From positions 23,346,647-23,410,646 of the forward strand of contig CM053260.1 in assembly GCA_028583405.1 (NCBI GenBank): a stretch of DNA of 64,000 nt, in the 5' to 3' direction. The notes under the pieces were generated by a model. It did no database searches. It saw only the letters and a program-made list of their open reading frames with translations, and was not told where the DNA came from. Of the stretch, positions 38,701 to 62,727 are shown one piece after another. How positions within the stretch are numbered: position 1 is the first letter of the stretch; every line of letters starts with the position of its first letter. The stretch is from Pogonophryne albipinna. Its lineage: Eukaryota > Chordata > Actinopteri > Perciformes > Artedidraconidae. Both the position numbers and the translations under genes were made by a program.

Positions 38701-38818
38701 CTACTGGAAGGAGACGGTGTCGGTGCTGCTGGGCTCCGACAGGACTTCTCTGTGTGCCATAGCGAGCTACATTGACGAGCCCTACATGGATCTGGACAAA
38801 GACCTGCTGGAGGATTGA
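14760..38818 (+). CDS. trpc4ap: TRPC4-associated protein (TRUSS), complete
   Basis: In mammals TRPC4AP is a substrate receptor of the DDB1-Cul4 ubiquitin ligase (targets include Myc family proteins), binds TNF-receptor complexes and scaffolds TRPC channels. Coding exons: 14760-14885, 17493-17621, 17738-17854, 18004-18061, 18198-18253, 19603-19731, 23920-24121, 24774-24959, 27964-28106, 28197-28328, 28426-28484, 29732-29917, 31083-31173, 31276-31416, 31545-31656, 32102-32214, 34075-34281, 38681-38818. The sum is 2325 nt, giving 774 aa (human 797). Signature stretches include FPNTYTFDLFGGVD, FLQTATLIEDILGVKK, FDQQQLANFCRIL, NDDKHTLLAKNAQQK, QSMKIVHEIMYKVEVLYVLC, DVLQSYFDLLGELMKFN, LVRCITLSLDRFES and the end ASYIDEPYMDLDKDLLED. 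The start ATG has A at -3 and G at +4. The helical repeat protein shows no catalytic motif. Frame is kept at all 17 junctions. Confidence 0.96.
15612..16104. mobile_element. hAT-like MITE in trpc4ap intron 1
   Basis: Same family as 9584-10115. The flanking 8-mers AACACTGA (15604-15611) and AACAGTGA (16105-16112) differ at one base. Ends are CAGAGGTGGGAGAAGTA and TTACTAAACACCCCTG. Non-coding. Confidence 0.7.
16105..17492. other. Remainder of trpc4ap intron 1
   Basis: I see no exon. A short fragment near 16170-16215 (TTCTATAGCGCTTTTCC, CTCAAAGCGCTTATG) resembles a common fish interspersed repeat. The rest is unassigned. Confidence 0.35.
18262..19407. mobile_element. hAT element inserted in the exon-5 splice donor
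   Basis: The element runs from TAGGGCTGTGCATC to CAACACCCCTA. It is flanked by perfect 8-bp copies of GTAAGTAT (18254-18261 and 19408-19415). The left copy is also the 5' splice site of trpc4ap exon 5, whose last exonic base is 18253. The subterminal regions hold CGATTCGATTCGATTACG and CGATTATCTTCCG type motifs in opposite orientation. No transposase frame is visible in about 1.15 kb, so it is non-autonomous. Confidence 0.85.
20000..20245 (+). repeat. Second-family tRNA-derived SINE
   Basis: It contains ACCAGTTCAAGTCCCGG (B-box like), GTGTCCCTGAGCAAGGCACC, CTGCTCCCCGGGCGCC and AATGACAATAAGTTCA. This is a fish tRNA-derived SINE distinct from the 6240 family. It forms the bulk of a 195-codon chance open frame that starts inside trpc4ap exon 6. 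Confidence 0.65.
20903..23684. mobile_element. Older DNA transposon split by a hAT element
   Basis: The ends CAGGGTTCCCGCAGG and CCTGCAGGAACCCTG are inverted repeats. Subterminal TCTTAAAAAGTCTTACATTT occurs near both ends in the same orientation. About 890 bp belongs to this element; the rest is the hAT insertion at 21256-23147. I could not find a matching flanking duplication, so its superfamily is uncertain (hAT-like ends). Confidence 0.6.
21256..23147. mobile_element. hAT element (CAGTGTTGGG ends), nested
   Basis: Ends are CAGTGTTGGG and CCCAACACTG, with perfect 8-bp duplications CTTACAAA at 21248-21255 and 23148-23155. Subterminal regions are rich in GTAACG/TTACTTT motifs typical of fish hAT families. 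No intact transposase in about 1.9 kb. It lies in trpc4ap intron 6 inside the older element 20903-23684. Confidence 0.85.
25131..25148. repeat. Poly-C tract
   Basis: A homopolymer of about 18 C in trpc4ap intron 8. Such tracts are prone to assembly and polymerase slippage errors. Confidence 0.9.
25652..25754 (+). pseudogene. hAT transposase C-terminal remnant
   Basis: The translation reads PAERVFSTAGLIVN then TRLSPE, a stop, and after a one-base shift MLIFLKKNE. This is the hAT C-terminal dimerisation signature (family pattern: ERVFS.AG...R..L.P......FL..N). The frame is broken by a stop and a shift, so it is not functional. Confidence 0.7.
26020..27227 (+). mobile_element. pogo-like Tc1/mariner element, internally deleted
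   Basis: Ends CCGTACTTTTCAGCCTATAA and TTATAGTCCGAAAAGTACGG are inverted repeats. TA dinucleotides flank both ends (26018-26019 and 27228-27229), the Tc1/mariner-type duplication. It carries the two ends of a pogo-like transposase frame but lacks the DDE catalytic core. It is nested inside the hAT element 25293-27361. Confidence 0.75.
26357..26763 (+). pseudogene. Truncated pogo-like transposase
   Basis: The first part, MENKRRHAYDAAFKLKAVNL, is the start of a Brinker/pogo-type helix-turn-helix domain. It runs to a stop near 26488. A second frame, overlapping from about 26446, reads WILTAWRSVKTSTITNGFRK, then an acidic tail with repeats of EEFVGF/EDFVGF. That tail is the typical C-terminus of these transposases. 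The catalytic DDE region between them (several hundred residues in full elements) is missing, so this is a deletion derivative. Confidence 0.65.
27795..27937 (+). repeat. tRNA-derived SINE, copy 2
   Basis: Head GTGGCTCAGTGGGTAGTGCG and B-box-like ATTCGAGTCCC, body GCAGTCAGCATGTCGTTATG, tail GTCGCTTTGGATAAAAGCGTC. The body is shorter than in copy 1. It ends about 25 bp upstream of trpc4ap exon 9. Confidence 0.75.
28173..28192. repeat. (GT)n directly before trpc4ap exon 10 acceptor
   Basis: A run of about ten GT units abuts TTCAG at the 3' splice site of exon 10 (28197). It replaces much of the pyrimidine tract. Confidence 0.85.
28618..29298. mobile_element. Foldback element with long inverted repeats
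   Basis: The left arm (GCGTCCTAAAACCCGGAAGTAA ... CGACAAAAAAGCAATG ... AATAGCTGGAAATAAG) is repeated in inverted orientation on the right (CTTATTTCCAGCTATTTTCC ... TTACTTCCGGGTTTTAGGACGC). The arms are about 130 bp each with small differences. The middle is non-coding. It lies in trpc4ap intron 11. The superfamily was not determined. Confidence 0.7.
29949..30107 (+). repeat. tRNA-derived SINE, copy 3, 3'-truncated
   Basis: Head GTGTGGCGCAGTGGATAGAG, B-box GGTTCAAACCCC, body as in copy 1. It stops inside the tail at GTCGCTTTGG and changes directly into a truncated MITE at 30108. Confidence 0.8.
30108..30318. mobile_element. TTAA-type MITE, copy 2, 5'-truncated
   Basis: From GCACGACCAATCATCTGAGC to CTACCTTTAAG this matches the right two thirds of the element at 11101-11484. 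The left end is absent and replaced by the SINE. Confidence 0.65.
30596..30979. mobile_element. Short DNA transposon (CAGGGTTC ends)
   Basis: Ends are CAGGGTTCTTACGG and GTATGAACCCTG. Repeated motifs TGGAAAAGTCATGGAAAT and GGTCATGGAAAAT occur inside. Flanking 8-mers do not match. It is non-coding and lies in trpc4ap intron 12. Confidence 0.55.
32343..33853. mobile_element. hAT element (CAGYGTTTCCGCCAG ends), middle layer
   Basis: Ends are CAGCGTTTCCGCCAG and CTGGCGGAAACACTG. The flanking sites GCAGTACC (32335-32342) and GCAGTATC (33854-33861) differ at one base. A 43-codon frame at 32456-32587 starts MTKRKKDIPLLEG, which looks like a transposase N-terminus cut short. It contains further insertions, including 32777-33752. 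Confidence 0.75.
32777..33752. mobile_element. Inner element with AGT target duplication
   Basis: Ends AGGCTTGTTTGAGACGAGC and GCTCATCTCAAACAAGCCT are inverted repeats. AGT lies on both sides (32774-32776 and 33753-33755). A 3-bp duplication suggests a Harbinger-like element, with modest confidence. The middle (about 33065-33390) holds a separate common fish repeat beginning TTCAACTTTATTGTTATTGC. Confidence 0.5.
34786..35902. mobile_element. hAT element (CAGGGCTC ends)
   Basis: Ends are CAGGGCTCTCGACTAA and CTTAAGCTCGAGCCCTG. The 8-bp duplications ATACCCAT at 34778-34785 and 35903-35910 are perfect. A fragment of another hAT end (GGGGCTCGGTACCCATCCCTA, about 35328-35348) lies inside. No intact coding frame. 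It lies in trpc4ap intron 17. Confidence 0.85.
35634..35668. repeat. Imperfect (GT)n
   Basis: GT-rich tract with TTTGTG interruptions inside the hAT element 34786-35902. Confidence 0.8.
36147..38370. mobile_element. Outer DNA transposon (AGGNGCTTTCACACC ends)
   Basis: Ends AGGAGCTTTCACACC and GGTGTGAAAGCGCCT are inverted repeats. A flanking duplication was not resolved. It contains poly-G tracts near 36220 and 36276 and the hAT insertion 36863-37817. It lies in trpc4ap intron 17. Confidence 0.5.
36863..37817. mobile_element. hAT element (CAGTGGCGGC ends), nested
   Basis: Ends are CAGTGGCGGCTCCAGAG and CTGGCGCCGCCACTG. Flanking 8-mers AACAGAAT (36855-36862) and AACATAAT (37818-37825) differ at one base. 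Non-coding. It lies inside the element 36147-38370. Confidence 0.75.
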
Positions 38819-41223
38819 CCTCCGGGGACGTCGGGGTTGGGGGGGAGAGGGGGGGGGTGCAGACGGTCACAGGGAGCATGGACACCTGAAGCTGGTGCAG
38901 ACTCCTCCGAGCCGTCCGGGGGCTTCACTGCGTCCCGGATGAAAAGACTCGCCTGTTTCCCGTCTGTATGAACGGAGACATTAAGTGCTCCGGCTGTCAC
39001 CTTCTCACTAAGAAACCCACACCCCCCCCCACACATGGTTTAACAGACAATTAAAGGACATTGCAAAATGACACATGCATTGGTTGTTTGCTTTAGGTCC
39101 AATAGAGCCTTTTATATAACCTATACAAAATTCTATGAAAAAAATATGTATGATTCAACAAAGTATACGTTCGAAAAAAATATCCTTTTCACGTGGACTG
39201 GCTTTGGAAGTGACTACAGCTTGAGCCGTGACCCAGGACTCTCCCTCTCCCACTACCTACACCCTCTGCTGCCCTTTTTTCTTTTTTTGCAGGGGTCTTC
39301 TCAATGAACAGCATCTACATTGAACCTGTCTATGGGTCTGTTTTTAATTAGGGGGCTTTTTTTAATCTGTGCTCTCTGGCTCTACTCTGCACATTTAAGG
39401 TAGCTTGTGGGCCGGCTAACATGTCACACAAGCACACACGCTCTCATCTGAAACCCTCCACTCTGTCGTGGCTTCAGACGTTTCACCCAGGGACTCCTTT
39501 CTTATTATTTTGTTGATTTCCTTGATGTCTTGTTTAAAAAGAAAAAACAATGACTTTTTAGCTTTCTGGTTAAACTGTAGAATAAAACCTTGCACAGATG
39601 AAATTGTTTTTATCCTTTATTATATTTGACCACTTTTTTTGTTGATTAAAAAAAAAACCTTTTCATTTTGTAACGGACTTTGTATCCATGTTGTGAGAGA
39701 TGCTTTGGGAAGAGAATAAACTATGCAGGCGCTAGTGTTAAAATACCACTTTCATTGTTCCAGTCCACACAGAGTTTATGTGAATCAGCCTTCTTTCTCT
39801 GGTCTCTGCAAACCTTTGACTGCACGCTGAGAATGACAATCTTTCTATGCGACGGCTCTTTTTTCCTTGCATGGCACCACTCGATCTTGAATCTAGATAA
39901 CGATGAAGCAGTGAGCACAGCTGTGTCGACGGTGTGTTCACGAGCAGCTGTTTTTATGGAAAAGGAAAGATTTGGTGTCTCAAATTGAACAGATAAGTAC
40001 AAATGGATGAGCTACCTCATATTTTATCCGTACAGATCAAAAACCACTTCTGATGAGTGTACAGTTTTCCTCTGCGCATGTCATGAGTCATAGTAAATGT
40101 TCATGTGAATGTATAAGGGCATTTCTACAGTTGATGCCATGAGTTGCTAGTGCTATGCCGCCTTGGGATGCAAACACAAATGTCCTTTTACACTTTGAAA
40201 GCCTTTTATTTGCTTTAAAGCTGATTAACCAGAAATGTTTCCTCTGTTTTTTTTTCCTAGCTTTCATTCAGCATGTCTTAAATCTCTTGATGGGTGTGCA
40301 CATACTTTGAATTAGTTCATCTTTTGTGCTTTGAAGTGCTTTTCTCTTAGAAAATTCTCAATTTTCTTTTGCTGAATGCCCGAGATAACTCCGCTGGTTT
40401 CTTGATAACATGATGTGATTTGACACAGGGTAACTGCGGTGGTGTTAGTGCTGATCGTGTGTTATTGATCCCAATCTCCTCGTCTCACTCCGGTCATTCA
40501 CCATGGAAGTCAATGAGGCTATCGGTATAAAAACATGAATGTTGTGAGCGCTCTATATAAACAATCCTGACTTCTGTAGCTTTGTGATCTGAATTGTTCA
40601 GAGAGAGTGAACCCTCTGTATGATGCACAAGAGATTTGGTCCTCAACACTTAATGCTGTATGTGGTGTGATCTGCTCCTCGTAGGCCTTAGATTTCATCC
40701 TTTTTTGTTTGTTTAGAAAATGGTGAAATGTTTTCCCCTTTGGCCAAAAACATGCTGCACAGTGTTTGTGTCAACACTATTTGGTTTTCTTTAGATCCCT
40801 GATGCTTTGACTTTATTTAAAGGAGATTTATGTGATGTTTGGAACGAGGAGGACACATTTTGCACCCGGTCCTAAACGTGGACAGTGAGGTGCTTCTTTG
40901 ATCGAATGATTGTGTCTCACTGATTTACCCATAGTGTTTGTTGACCAACAGATGCGGACAGTGGATAATATTCATGGTGTGAAATCCTTTTAGATAACCT
41001 ATGTTTTTCTTCATGTGTTGAATTATGCATACAATCTCCATGTTTTAAATTTCACCTCTGCACCCTTCAGTCTTAATCTCCTTCTAACCCTGTTTGACCA
41101 TCAAACAAACAGACTATAACTCCTTCTGTAACCCACTTTCACACATGTTCTCCCTCTAATGCTGGTATTTAACTTCATTTTTTCTTATTTAACAGCTGTT
41201 TGTCAAATTAATAATATAATAAA
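38819..41223 (+). other. trpc4ap: trpc4ap 3' untranslated region and convergent spacer
   Basis: Non-coding sequence follows the trpc4ap stop. Candidate poly(A) signals are ATTAAA at 39050-39055 and AATAAA at 39581-39586, 39715-39720 and 41218-41223. The stretch has no transposons that I recognise, unlike the trpc4ap introns, which fits a long 3'UTR. Which signal is used cannot be told from sequence. Confidence 0.45.
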
Positions 41224-41321
41224 TTCTTCTTTAGACCTTCCTTGTGGGATTTCTATCTTTATCACATATTCACACAAACAAAAAACAAGATCAGTCGTAT
41301 TTAAAGTCCACTTTTGAAGTC

Positions 41322-41327
41322 TTTATT
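41322..41327 (-). promoter_or_regulatory. myh7b: myh7b poly(A) signal
   Basis: AATAAA on the minus strand, about 75 bp past the myh7b stop codon. It leaves about 100 bp between the last trpc4ap-side AATAAA (41218) and the myh7b end. Confidence 0.6.
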
Positions 41328-41400
41328 TGGGATCACAGTGGAGCACAGCTGTTGCAGCTGGCTGGCTGTGAAATGTCTGGCTGCAGCGTCCTCCCTCGCA

Positions 41401-55426
<14,026 letters not shown>

Positions 55427-55493
55427 GGTGGCAGCTGCTTCCCGGTCCAAAAACAACCGGAGGGACCAGCGACTCAGACGAGGTGAGGAATTC
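55427..55493 (-). other. myh7b: myh7b 5' untranslated part of exon with ATG
   Basis: On the minus strand a pyrimidine-rich stretch TTTTGTTTTCCCACAAAAG ends at 55494 and could be the acceptor for the start-codon exon. This would give 67 nt of leader before the ATG. Confidence 0.4.
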
Positions 55494-55765
55494 CTTTTGT
55501 GGGAAAACAAAACTTTGCATTAGGGTGAGTAGTTCTTTAAAACTTCAGTCTTGATGAAAAACAGAGTGGCCATGGAGACACGTGTGCGTAAAAAGCGCAA
55601 ATCCACCAACACCAAGTGAGAACAAAAGAAAAAAAACTGAAATCGCGTTATCTGACACCTGCCAGCAGAGATAAACAGTATCACTACATTACTTTAAGGA
55701 TATTATAACTAAACAAGACGATTTAAAGGGCAGCCAACCGCGCGTAAAATGCGTAATCAACCTAC

Positions 55766-55812
55766 CAAACAGGCAAAAAGCTGTCCACTGACTTCAGGAA
55801 GATCACAACGAA
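55766..55812 (-). other. myh7b: Putative myh7b first (non-coding) exon
   Basis: It starts about 30 bp downstream of the TATA box and ends at a consensus-like donor (TTTG|GTAGGT at 55766/55765). The transcription start position is inferred from TATA spacing only. Confidence 0.35.
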
Positions 55813-55839
55813 ATGACAACTTGCTGAGATGTGCCCTCC

Positions 55840-55845
55840 TTTATA
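55840..55845 (-). promoter_or_regulatory. myh7b: TATA box of myh7b/mir-499
   Basis: GTATAAAGG on the minus strand, about 410 bp upstream of the myh7b ATG. A CCAAT box lies 75 bp further upstream (55915-55920). Confidence 0.55.
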
Positions 55846-55854
55846 CTGTGTTCT

Positions 55855-55863
55855 TCAAGGTCA
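55855..55863 (+). promoter_or_regulatory. ERR-type nuclear receptor element
   Basis: TCAAGGTCA is a perfect extended half-site for estrogen-related receptors. It starts ten bases upstream of the myh7b TATA box. In mouse muscle ERR-gamma is reported to activate Myh7b/miR-499. Two E-box-type motifs (CATTTG at 55875-55880 and CATATG at 55892-55897) are close by. Confidence 0.5.
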
Positions 55864-57305
55864 CGGTTAGTGAACATTTGTCCCTCATTAGCATATGCCA
55901 CCTCCTCCCACGCCTATTGGTGCTGGGCGCCTGTCTCAATTGACACAAAAGGAAAGCTACGTTTTTGTCATTGCGCTAAACCCAAGCCGGCTATTTTTGT
56001 ATCCCAGTTATTTTATGCACTGTACACACTGGAGGGAGTGGGAGAGAGTTGCATTCGGAGCATCCCTGCAGGGGAGGATTTTTTCACTCAGTAGAATTTG
56101 AAGGGCGCTACATCATTGCCTCACAACACATGGAAATTAAGCCCCAAATTAAAGAATATGAAAGATGATTCAGGTTCAGTTTAAGTACAAATCTAGAAAT
56201 GGATTATTGATTTTATTCTCACTTAAACTCCTGAACTCTTCCCACTTTAGGTGACTGTGATGCTTATTGCCTCTAAGTAATAGCCATGCAGCCTTCTTGT
56301 TATGTGCCCAGAGGGATGTTTGCTATTGTGTGTGGCCACGGAGGATGCAACCTTAGAAGAGATTATTTCAGGAGCTGCGTGGCATTAAACATGCTACTAT
56401 AAATACACTACATTATATTAATAGAGAGAAACATGGCACGTGGCTCGTCACACAATAAAGTGCCTCGCATGAATTTAAAAGCAATAAACACGAGCGACGA
56501 GTCATTCCAGGTATGTGAAGAAAGATCTTACATTTAATTCTAGTTTTTCAGTTTCTGGAAGCTGTCAGCCAGCGATAAGTGGAGCTTTGGCACCAGGGAC
56601 TGGGATGAGGTATAAAGTATGATGGTAACTATCCACTGGTAGCATGCTGTGTTAGCTGTGATTTTGTGTATCCAGTCATTCTGGCATTAGCACTGCGCCT
56701 CTCACACTCTGGCTCCACAAGATCTGACCTTCAGAGCAAGGGGAGAGGTTGGTGCCTGGTATGGGAGCAGGGTGACAGTGCAGCCCAGGGGGAGGGAAGG
56801 GGACCAGAGTTTCTCAGAATAGACAAAGCCAGAGTCCAGCATTCCTGATAGGGAGATTGACTGTTGGCTGCGTCGAACCTGCAAAACGCCACGTTATATC
56901 AGCTTAAGATGGCCGTCTACTTCCAACGTAGACTTTTACAAGCTTACTTTAATCGACAGAAAGCTTAATTTTCTCTCAGCACAAACACAGAAACAAGAAA
57001 TGGCGTCTTGACTTGAGGGGAGGGTGGCCATCTTTGTTGATGCCGTTATCTGTCGCCGTGGCAGATTGAGAGGTGTTTCCGTGATGGCTCAAACTTTCTC
57101 GGGCATCAGTGAGATAGAGAGGGCCGGAGCTATTCTGGGACAAGGGGCTCTTCAGAGAAGCAGAGGCTGCTTTATGTACTATGCCACTTGCTGCACCATT
57201 TGAAAACAAAGCTGGAATGCTGATAACACATGAGGAGGAGGAGATGAATCCCAAAAGTCCCCAGAGCTACTGGCTTTAAATAAGTCCACATACTCCGGCA
57301 TGTAA

Positions 57306-57318
57306 ACACACACACACA

Positions 57319-57370
<52 letters not shown>
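57306..57370. repeat. (CA)n with CGCGCG interruption
   Basis: About 65 bp of CA dinucleotide interrupted by CGCGCG near 57329. Intergenic. Confidence 0.95.
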
Positions 57371-57372
<2 letters not shown>

Positions 57373-58095
57373 GAAGTGCATGCGGTGATGGCGTCGTCCC
57401 TCAGCACATCTCTCTGCTTGCTTCGCTGCAGCCCGCTGCAACAGCTGACTTCTCAGAGCTCTCCTTACATCCCCTGTGTTCCTTAAAATCATTTAGACCC
57501 TAATGTGGCCAGACCCATTAAGTCTCATGTTTTGATTATTGGACATTTGTTCGGCTTTGAATTACCTCCAAGTATAAATTGACCAAACCGACGCCCAGCT
57601 GCATGCCTCGGCCCTCGAAATGCAGGCTCCATGATCTCAGTTCACAGCAGTGGATCTGGTGATGTGCAAAGCGAGGAGCCGACATTTTGGGCATCAGGGC
57701 TTGATCTGGGGGTCTGTCACAGTTGTTTTAGATCGTCATGCGGAGAATGCCAGCAGGATTAGGCAGCGGGATGGAGAGAGATTGAAAATGATGAGTGCAG
57801 TCTCTCTCGGCTGAGTTTAATCCCGCAGCTCTCTGTCTCTCTGTGTTCGGCTTCTGCACAGGTGGGACTGCTCATCAGAGGCAACACAAGACTTCAGTAG
57901 AAAGAACAGCTTTCAGAAGCAGAAATGGGGTTATTACCAAGTAGGTTTTCACATGCGAGGAATTTGCTTTGCATATGACACAGAAAGAAGATTACATTTG
58001 TTGTTGTTGTTGTTTTTTAAACCAGCAAAAATACTATTTGTACTATTCTAATACATTGAAAATAAAGACAATATTACACAAAATATAAATAAACA

Positions 58096-58562
58096 AGAAA
58101 AAGAGTACAAGGCAAGGCAAGTTTATTTATATAGCACTTTTCAACACAAGGCAATTCAAAGTGCTTTACAAAAAAATGAAAGACATTCAGAAAATGGCAT
58201 TTAAAATCAGTCATTAAAAAGAAAAGCAAATAAAATAAACATTAAAAGAAAAAAAATACATGAATAAAAGTTACAGTGATAAAAGTTACAGTGCAGTCTA
58301 AGATATGAATAGTTCAATTAAAAGCAGCGACAAAAAGAAAAGTCTTCTTGCTGGATTTAAAAGTAGTCAGAGTTGCAGCGGACCTGCAGGTTTCTGGGAG
58401 TTTGTTCCAGATATTTGGAGCATAGTAACTGAACGCTGCTTCTCCATGTTTAGTTCTGACTCTGGGGACAGAAAGCTGACCAGTCCCTGAAGACCTGAGA
58501 GATCTGGATGGTTCATCATTTAGCAGGAGGTCAGAAATGTATTTTGGGCCTAGTACAGTAAA
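58096..58562 (+). repeat. Fish interspersed repeat (GGCAAGTTTATTTATATAGC type)
   Basis: It begins GGCAAGGCAAGTTTATTTAT, AAGGCAATTCAAAGTGCTTT and continues with GGTTTCTGGGAGTTTGTTCC and ACAGAAAGCTGACCAGTCCC. I recognise this as a high-copy teleost repeat. Its class was not determined. A 61-codon open frame within it is not a gene. Confidence 0.6.
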
Positions 58563-59885
58563 ATAAAAGATGACAAATGTTCAAAGCGTGGAGCAGAAAT
58601 GTGCAACATGTTCAAAGGGTTGTTCAGGATTTACAGTTTTTAAATAACAATATATTGTTCGCATGATGGGCTTTAATGTAATGTATGATGTTTTAATGAG
58701 GTGGATAATAGTCACTGTCAGTGGGCGGGGGGGGGGCTTGTTAAATAAATGAAGACCTGTTCATTGTATTACTCTGCAAATAAGTTATGATCAATGTTAT
58801 GATTGTAATTGTAATGTTAACAGTCATATCAAGTCAGTAACAAAGTCAGCCTGTCATGACTTAATAATAAAGCAGCACTCGGAGGTTATATCACGGACTG
58901 GGGATGACACAAGGTCTCTGCTCTGGCCACCGGTTAGTTATTGAATTGATTTAAAGCGACTGCTGCCACATTTCTGACCTTCTCCGTCTCTCCGATGCAC
59001 CCGGCAGGCCTCTGAGGTCACCTGGAAAATGTTTTCTGATTGTTCACAGACTCGGAACAAAACACGTTGAAGCTACTTTTAGTTATTGAACCAAACATCC
59101 AGAGGAACTTAGATTGGAACCTCGGCGGAAGCTTTAACGTTCATGATTACATTTGAACAACAATTTCACTGTATTTTATCACTATTTTCTCTAAACTTTT
59201 TATTTTCATAAAACAATTTAAAGTTTCCTTATATTGTGCACCCTGTTATTCTTTCAACCTGTGGCTTTTTAAATGTCTTTGTCTAGAAAGAAGCATCTCT
59301 CTTATCTCCTTTCGTCTTGTATTGTATGACTTAAAGCACGTTGAGCTGCTACTGTGCAGTACGTCTGCTCTATATATAAACGAGGCTGGATTTTCTATCA
59401 CTTGTTCTCACTCCTGCTTCACGCTTCAAACCAATCGAGAAGCATTTCTGGTTCGACAAAATGTATCACACTTATTATTATTGAAACATATTGCTCTGTC
59501 TGATATCTTTTGTTGAGCTTAACACAAACTCTCCAAACTGCTTAAACTGTTCTTTACGCACTCTCTGTTTTTTTATTTTCTTCATTGCTATTATTCTTTT
59601 TCTTTCAGTCAATTTCATCATTATTGTAACATATTTATAATATATCATTTGTATCAAGATCTTTTTCATGAAACCTGACACACACTCTAATGAAGCCAAA
59701 TCAGTTTTCTAGTTACAGCAGCTTAAAATATGTTGCTGTGAAAAACCCTAACCCTAATAAAAAGTGCTTTGTGCACTCTCAGTTTTTATCTTGTTCTTTT
59801 CATTTATTTATTTAACTTCCTTTTTTCCCTTTCTATTAAAAGTTGTATGTACGTTTGCTTGGTTGCTTATCAGAACAAACATTAA

Positions 59886-60308
59886 AGGTCCCCTATTATA
59901 ATAACAATATAATCCCCTCTGTTTCAGCCCTGTTTCCAAAGTGCTGATTCTCTGTCTGTTACTTTAGATGAAAATAAGGCGCCCCTCCCCACGCCCCTCT
60001 GAGAGACATTTGGTTAAAGAACACAATGGTGCTCTAGGAGGAGATTCAGGTGATAAGGTGGGGGGGGGGGGGGGGGTTACCTTGGTTGGTGATTGGCTAA
60101 TGGTTACACAAGACAAAACATCGTTATGACATCATAAAGTGGCCAAAATCTGATCAGTTCATTTTCAGACAGGTTTTTATAGAAATGGATCAGGACAAAA
60201 AGAGAGAGAATCTTTTTTCCTGAAACTTTCAGAGTCTCTTTCCACAGAGGGGACACATGTTGATGTAGAAGAGACATGAAGAAGTGGATTTTGCATAATA
60301 GGTCCCCT
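59886..60308. mobile_element. TTAA-target MITE, copy 3
   Basis: TTAA sites lie at 59882-59885 and 60309-60312. Ends AGGTCCCCTATTATA and TGCATAATAGGTCCCCT are inverted repeats. A poly-G tract of about 16 lies at 60061-60076. No coding capacity. Confidence 0.6.
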
Positions 60309-61093
60309 TTAAGACCCCTGTTTCTCTGTGCAGCAGTCACCTAAAAATGGGCGTTGGAGCAGCGTTTCTTTTTGGATCAAAGCATTCATCGAGGGTGGAT
60401 ATTTCTGTAATCGCCTTGTGCCTGCCCACAATACCTTGCAGCAACTGTGCAGGCTCAGGTCTTAGGCACCGCTTCATCAGAGTGGAGACGGGCTGACGCG
60501 TGGCACCAACACACTCTAAAGCCCCAATTTACCCCCCCCCCCCACACCCCCCTGACATCCACACTACACTCAGAGAGTTAATCAGTCTTTTAGCGGGACG
60601 CGTGGGGCTCTGATACCTCGGCTATTAGCTTCTGGCTCCAGACAATACCCCGGCTCTCTTTGTGTTTGAGTGGTGGTCTGGGTCGGGGGCCCGGCCCGCC
60701 CTGCCCTCAGAATGCATGGCAGCCCTCAGCTGTCTTTCTATTTCAGGAGCCGGAGGCATACCTCGGCCCAGCTGGGGCATCAGAGACAATGGGCGCATGC
60801 TGCCTTATCCAAACACAGGCCTGCAGACAATCTGACGCACTCCAGGATCCCAGAGAGCCCGCTGCAGCCCAATAAAGCCCAGCAAAGAGTTAACAAGGCT
60901 GCAGAGACACTTTAGACATCGCTCAGGAGCCTTTTACTCACCGTGAAGAGGGAAGACACACTACTTTACATTTAGACAACTCTTTTATACAACACAGCTC
61001 ACAATTAGTGCAATAAACCATAACGATACAAACTCACAAATATGCAGGTATATAATCAATTCAACAATCAGTTCCAAAACAGGCTAAAACCTT

Positions 61094-61339
<246 letters not shown>

Positions 61340-62692
61340 GGGTTTATAAGCCAAGGTACAAGTGATGTACACAAATACATTCGTTATGTGATGTATATAA
61401 CAGACAGGAACAAAGTGAAAAGTTCGTCCACCTTTTTATTTGTCGGCTACAGTTGTGCAGCTTTTGAGACTGACACAGATTGCTCTGGGCTGTTGAAGGA
61501 GATAGAGAAATAGTCAGTAAATTAAATGTACAGTAGTAAAACTAGTTGTTTAATTACATTTTGTAGCTTGCTGGTAGTCCAACTACATTCCCGTAGTGAT
61601 TCAAGTAGTAAAGTTACATTCTTTTAATTTATTCGTGTTGACTGCAGAAACTGAACAATTTGGGCATTAAATGAAATGAATAGTTTTTTGTATTGTTAAT
61701 AAATTGGTAAAATGAATTAAATAATGAATTAATTATCCTGAGCAAATGTTCGTTGTCATAGTAACTTGTCATATTATTATTAACTTTTCTTTATATATTT
61801 CTCATGAGCATTTCCTCTTATTTTAAATGTTGGTAATAGTTTTTTTTACAGTTTTATATTTGCTTGTTTTGTATGCACCGTTATAAACCACAGCATGATG
61901 CTTTATGAGTAAAGCTACTTGTCGTTCACCCAGATTTTAATTCAGATTATTGCCAGATCTCAATTTGGGCTGATTTTGATCAGAGTTCAGAGTCAGTGCT
62001 GGTTTCTCCTCGGTGTGTGTGATTGAAAAGATTGAACTCTCAGTTTGATGTGCGACATGTGCTCGCTGTGTGTCCGAGCAGTTGCCACCGGTGACAGGTG
62101 ACGAGAGGTGGGAATGATGTGTGTGTGTGTGTGTGGGGGGGGGGGGGGCTCTGCATGTGTGTACAGAGGAACTATAGGACGCCTGGAGTGTGTAAACTGT
62201 GAAAGAGCTGCCACGCGTCTCGCTGAAATGCCTCTCATTGTGACAGCAGTTCTGGTCAGAGGGGCTCTGCACCTGTACCCCTGACCCCCCTCAGATCCCC
62301 CCGCGGGCCCAAAGTAAATTAGGTGGAGCTATGTGTGCCCTGACAGTCAGATTGTGTAGGTCACTAACTGAAGGACTTTCCAACAGGCAGACCGGCTTCC
62401 CTTCCAGATCTATTTAAAGTCCCTGAGCAACATGGCTCCACGCTGGTTTCATAGGAGCCTCAACACCAGAGATTACAAAATAATCTGTGTGTGAACTGAA
62501 CTGTTTAGGGTAGTGACGGTCAGTTCGTACACACAGAGAAAAAGAGAAAACACTGTCAGTGATGTGATGGTTGATGGATGAACCGTCTTTTATCTTTTTA
62601 ATATACACCCGGCATCTATTTTTTATTTTGTCCTCATATCGTGAAGCACCTTGAGATGACGATGTTTTTAAAGTGTGCTATATAAATGAAAT

Positions 62693-62693
<1 letters not shown>

Positions 62694-62725
<32 letters not shown>
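62694..62725. repeat. (ATT)n trinucleotide repeat
   Basis: About eleven ATT units, preceded by GTGCTATATAAATGAAATGT, a common fish retroposon tail. It may mark the 3' end of a SINE or LINE copy. Confidence 0.85.

Positions 62726-62727
<2 letters not shown>

Noticed and set aside
59745..59760. Telomere-like CCCTAACCCTAA
   Set aside because: Only two units in AT-rich intergenic DNA; not a telomere or a clear interstitial array.
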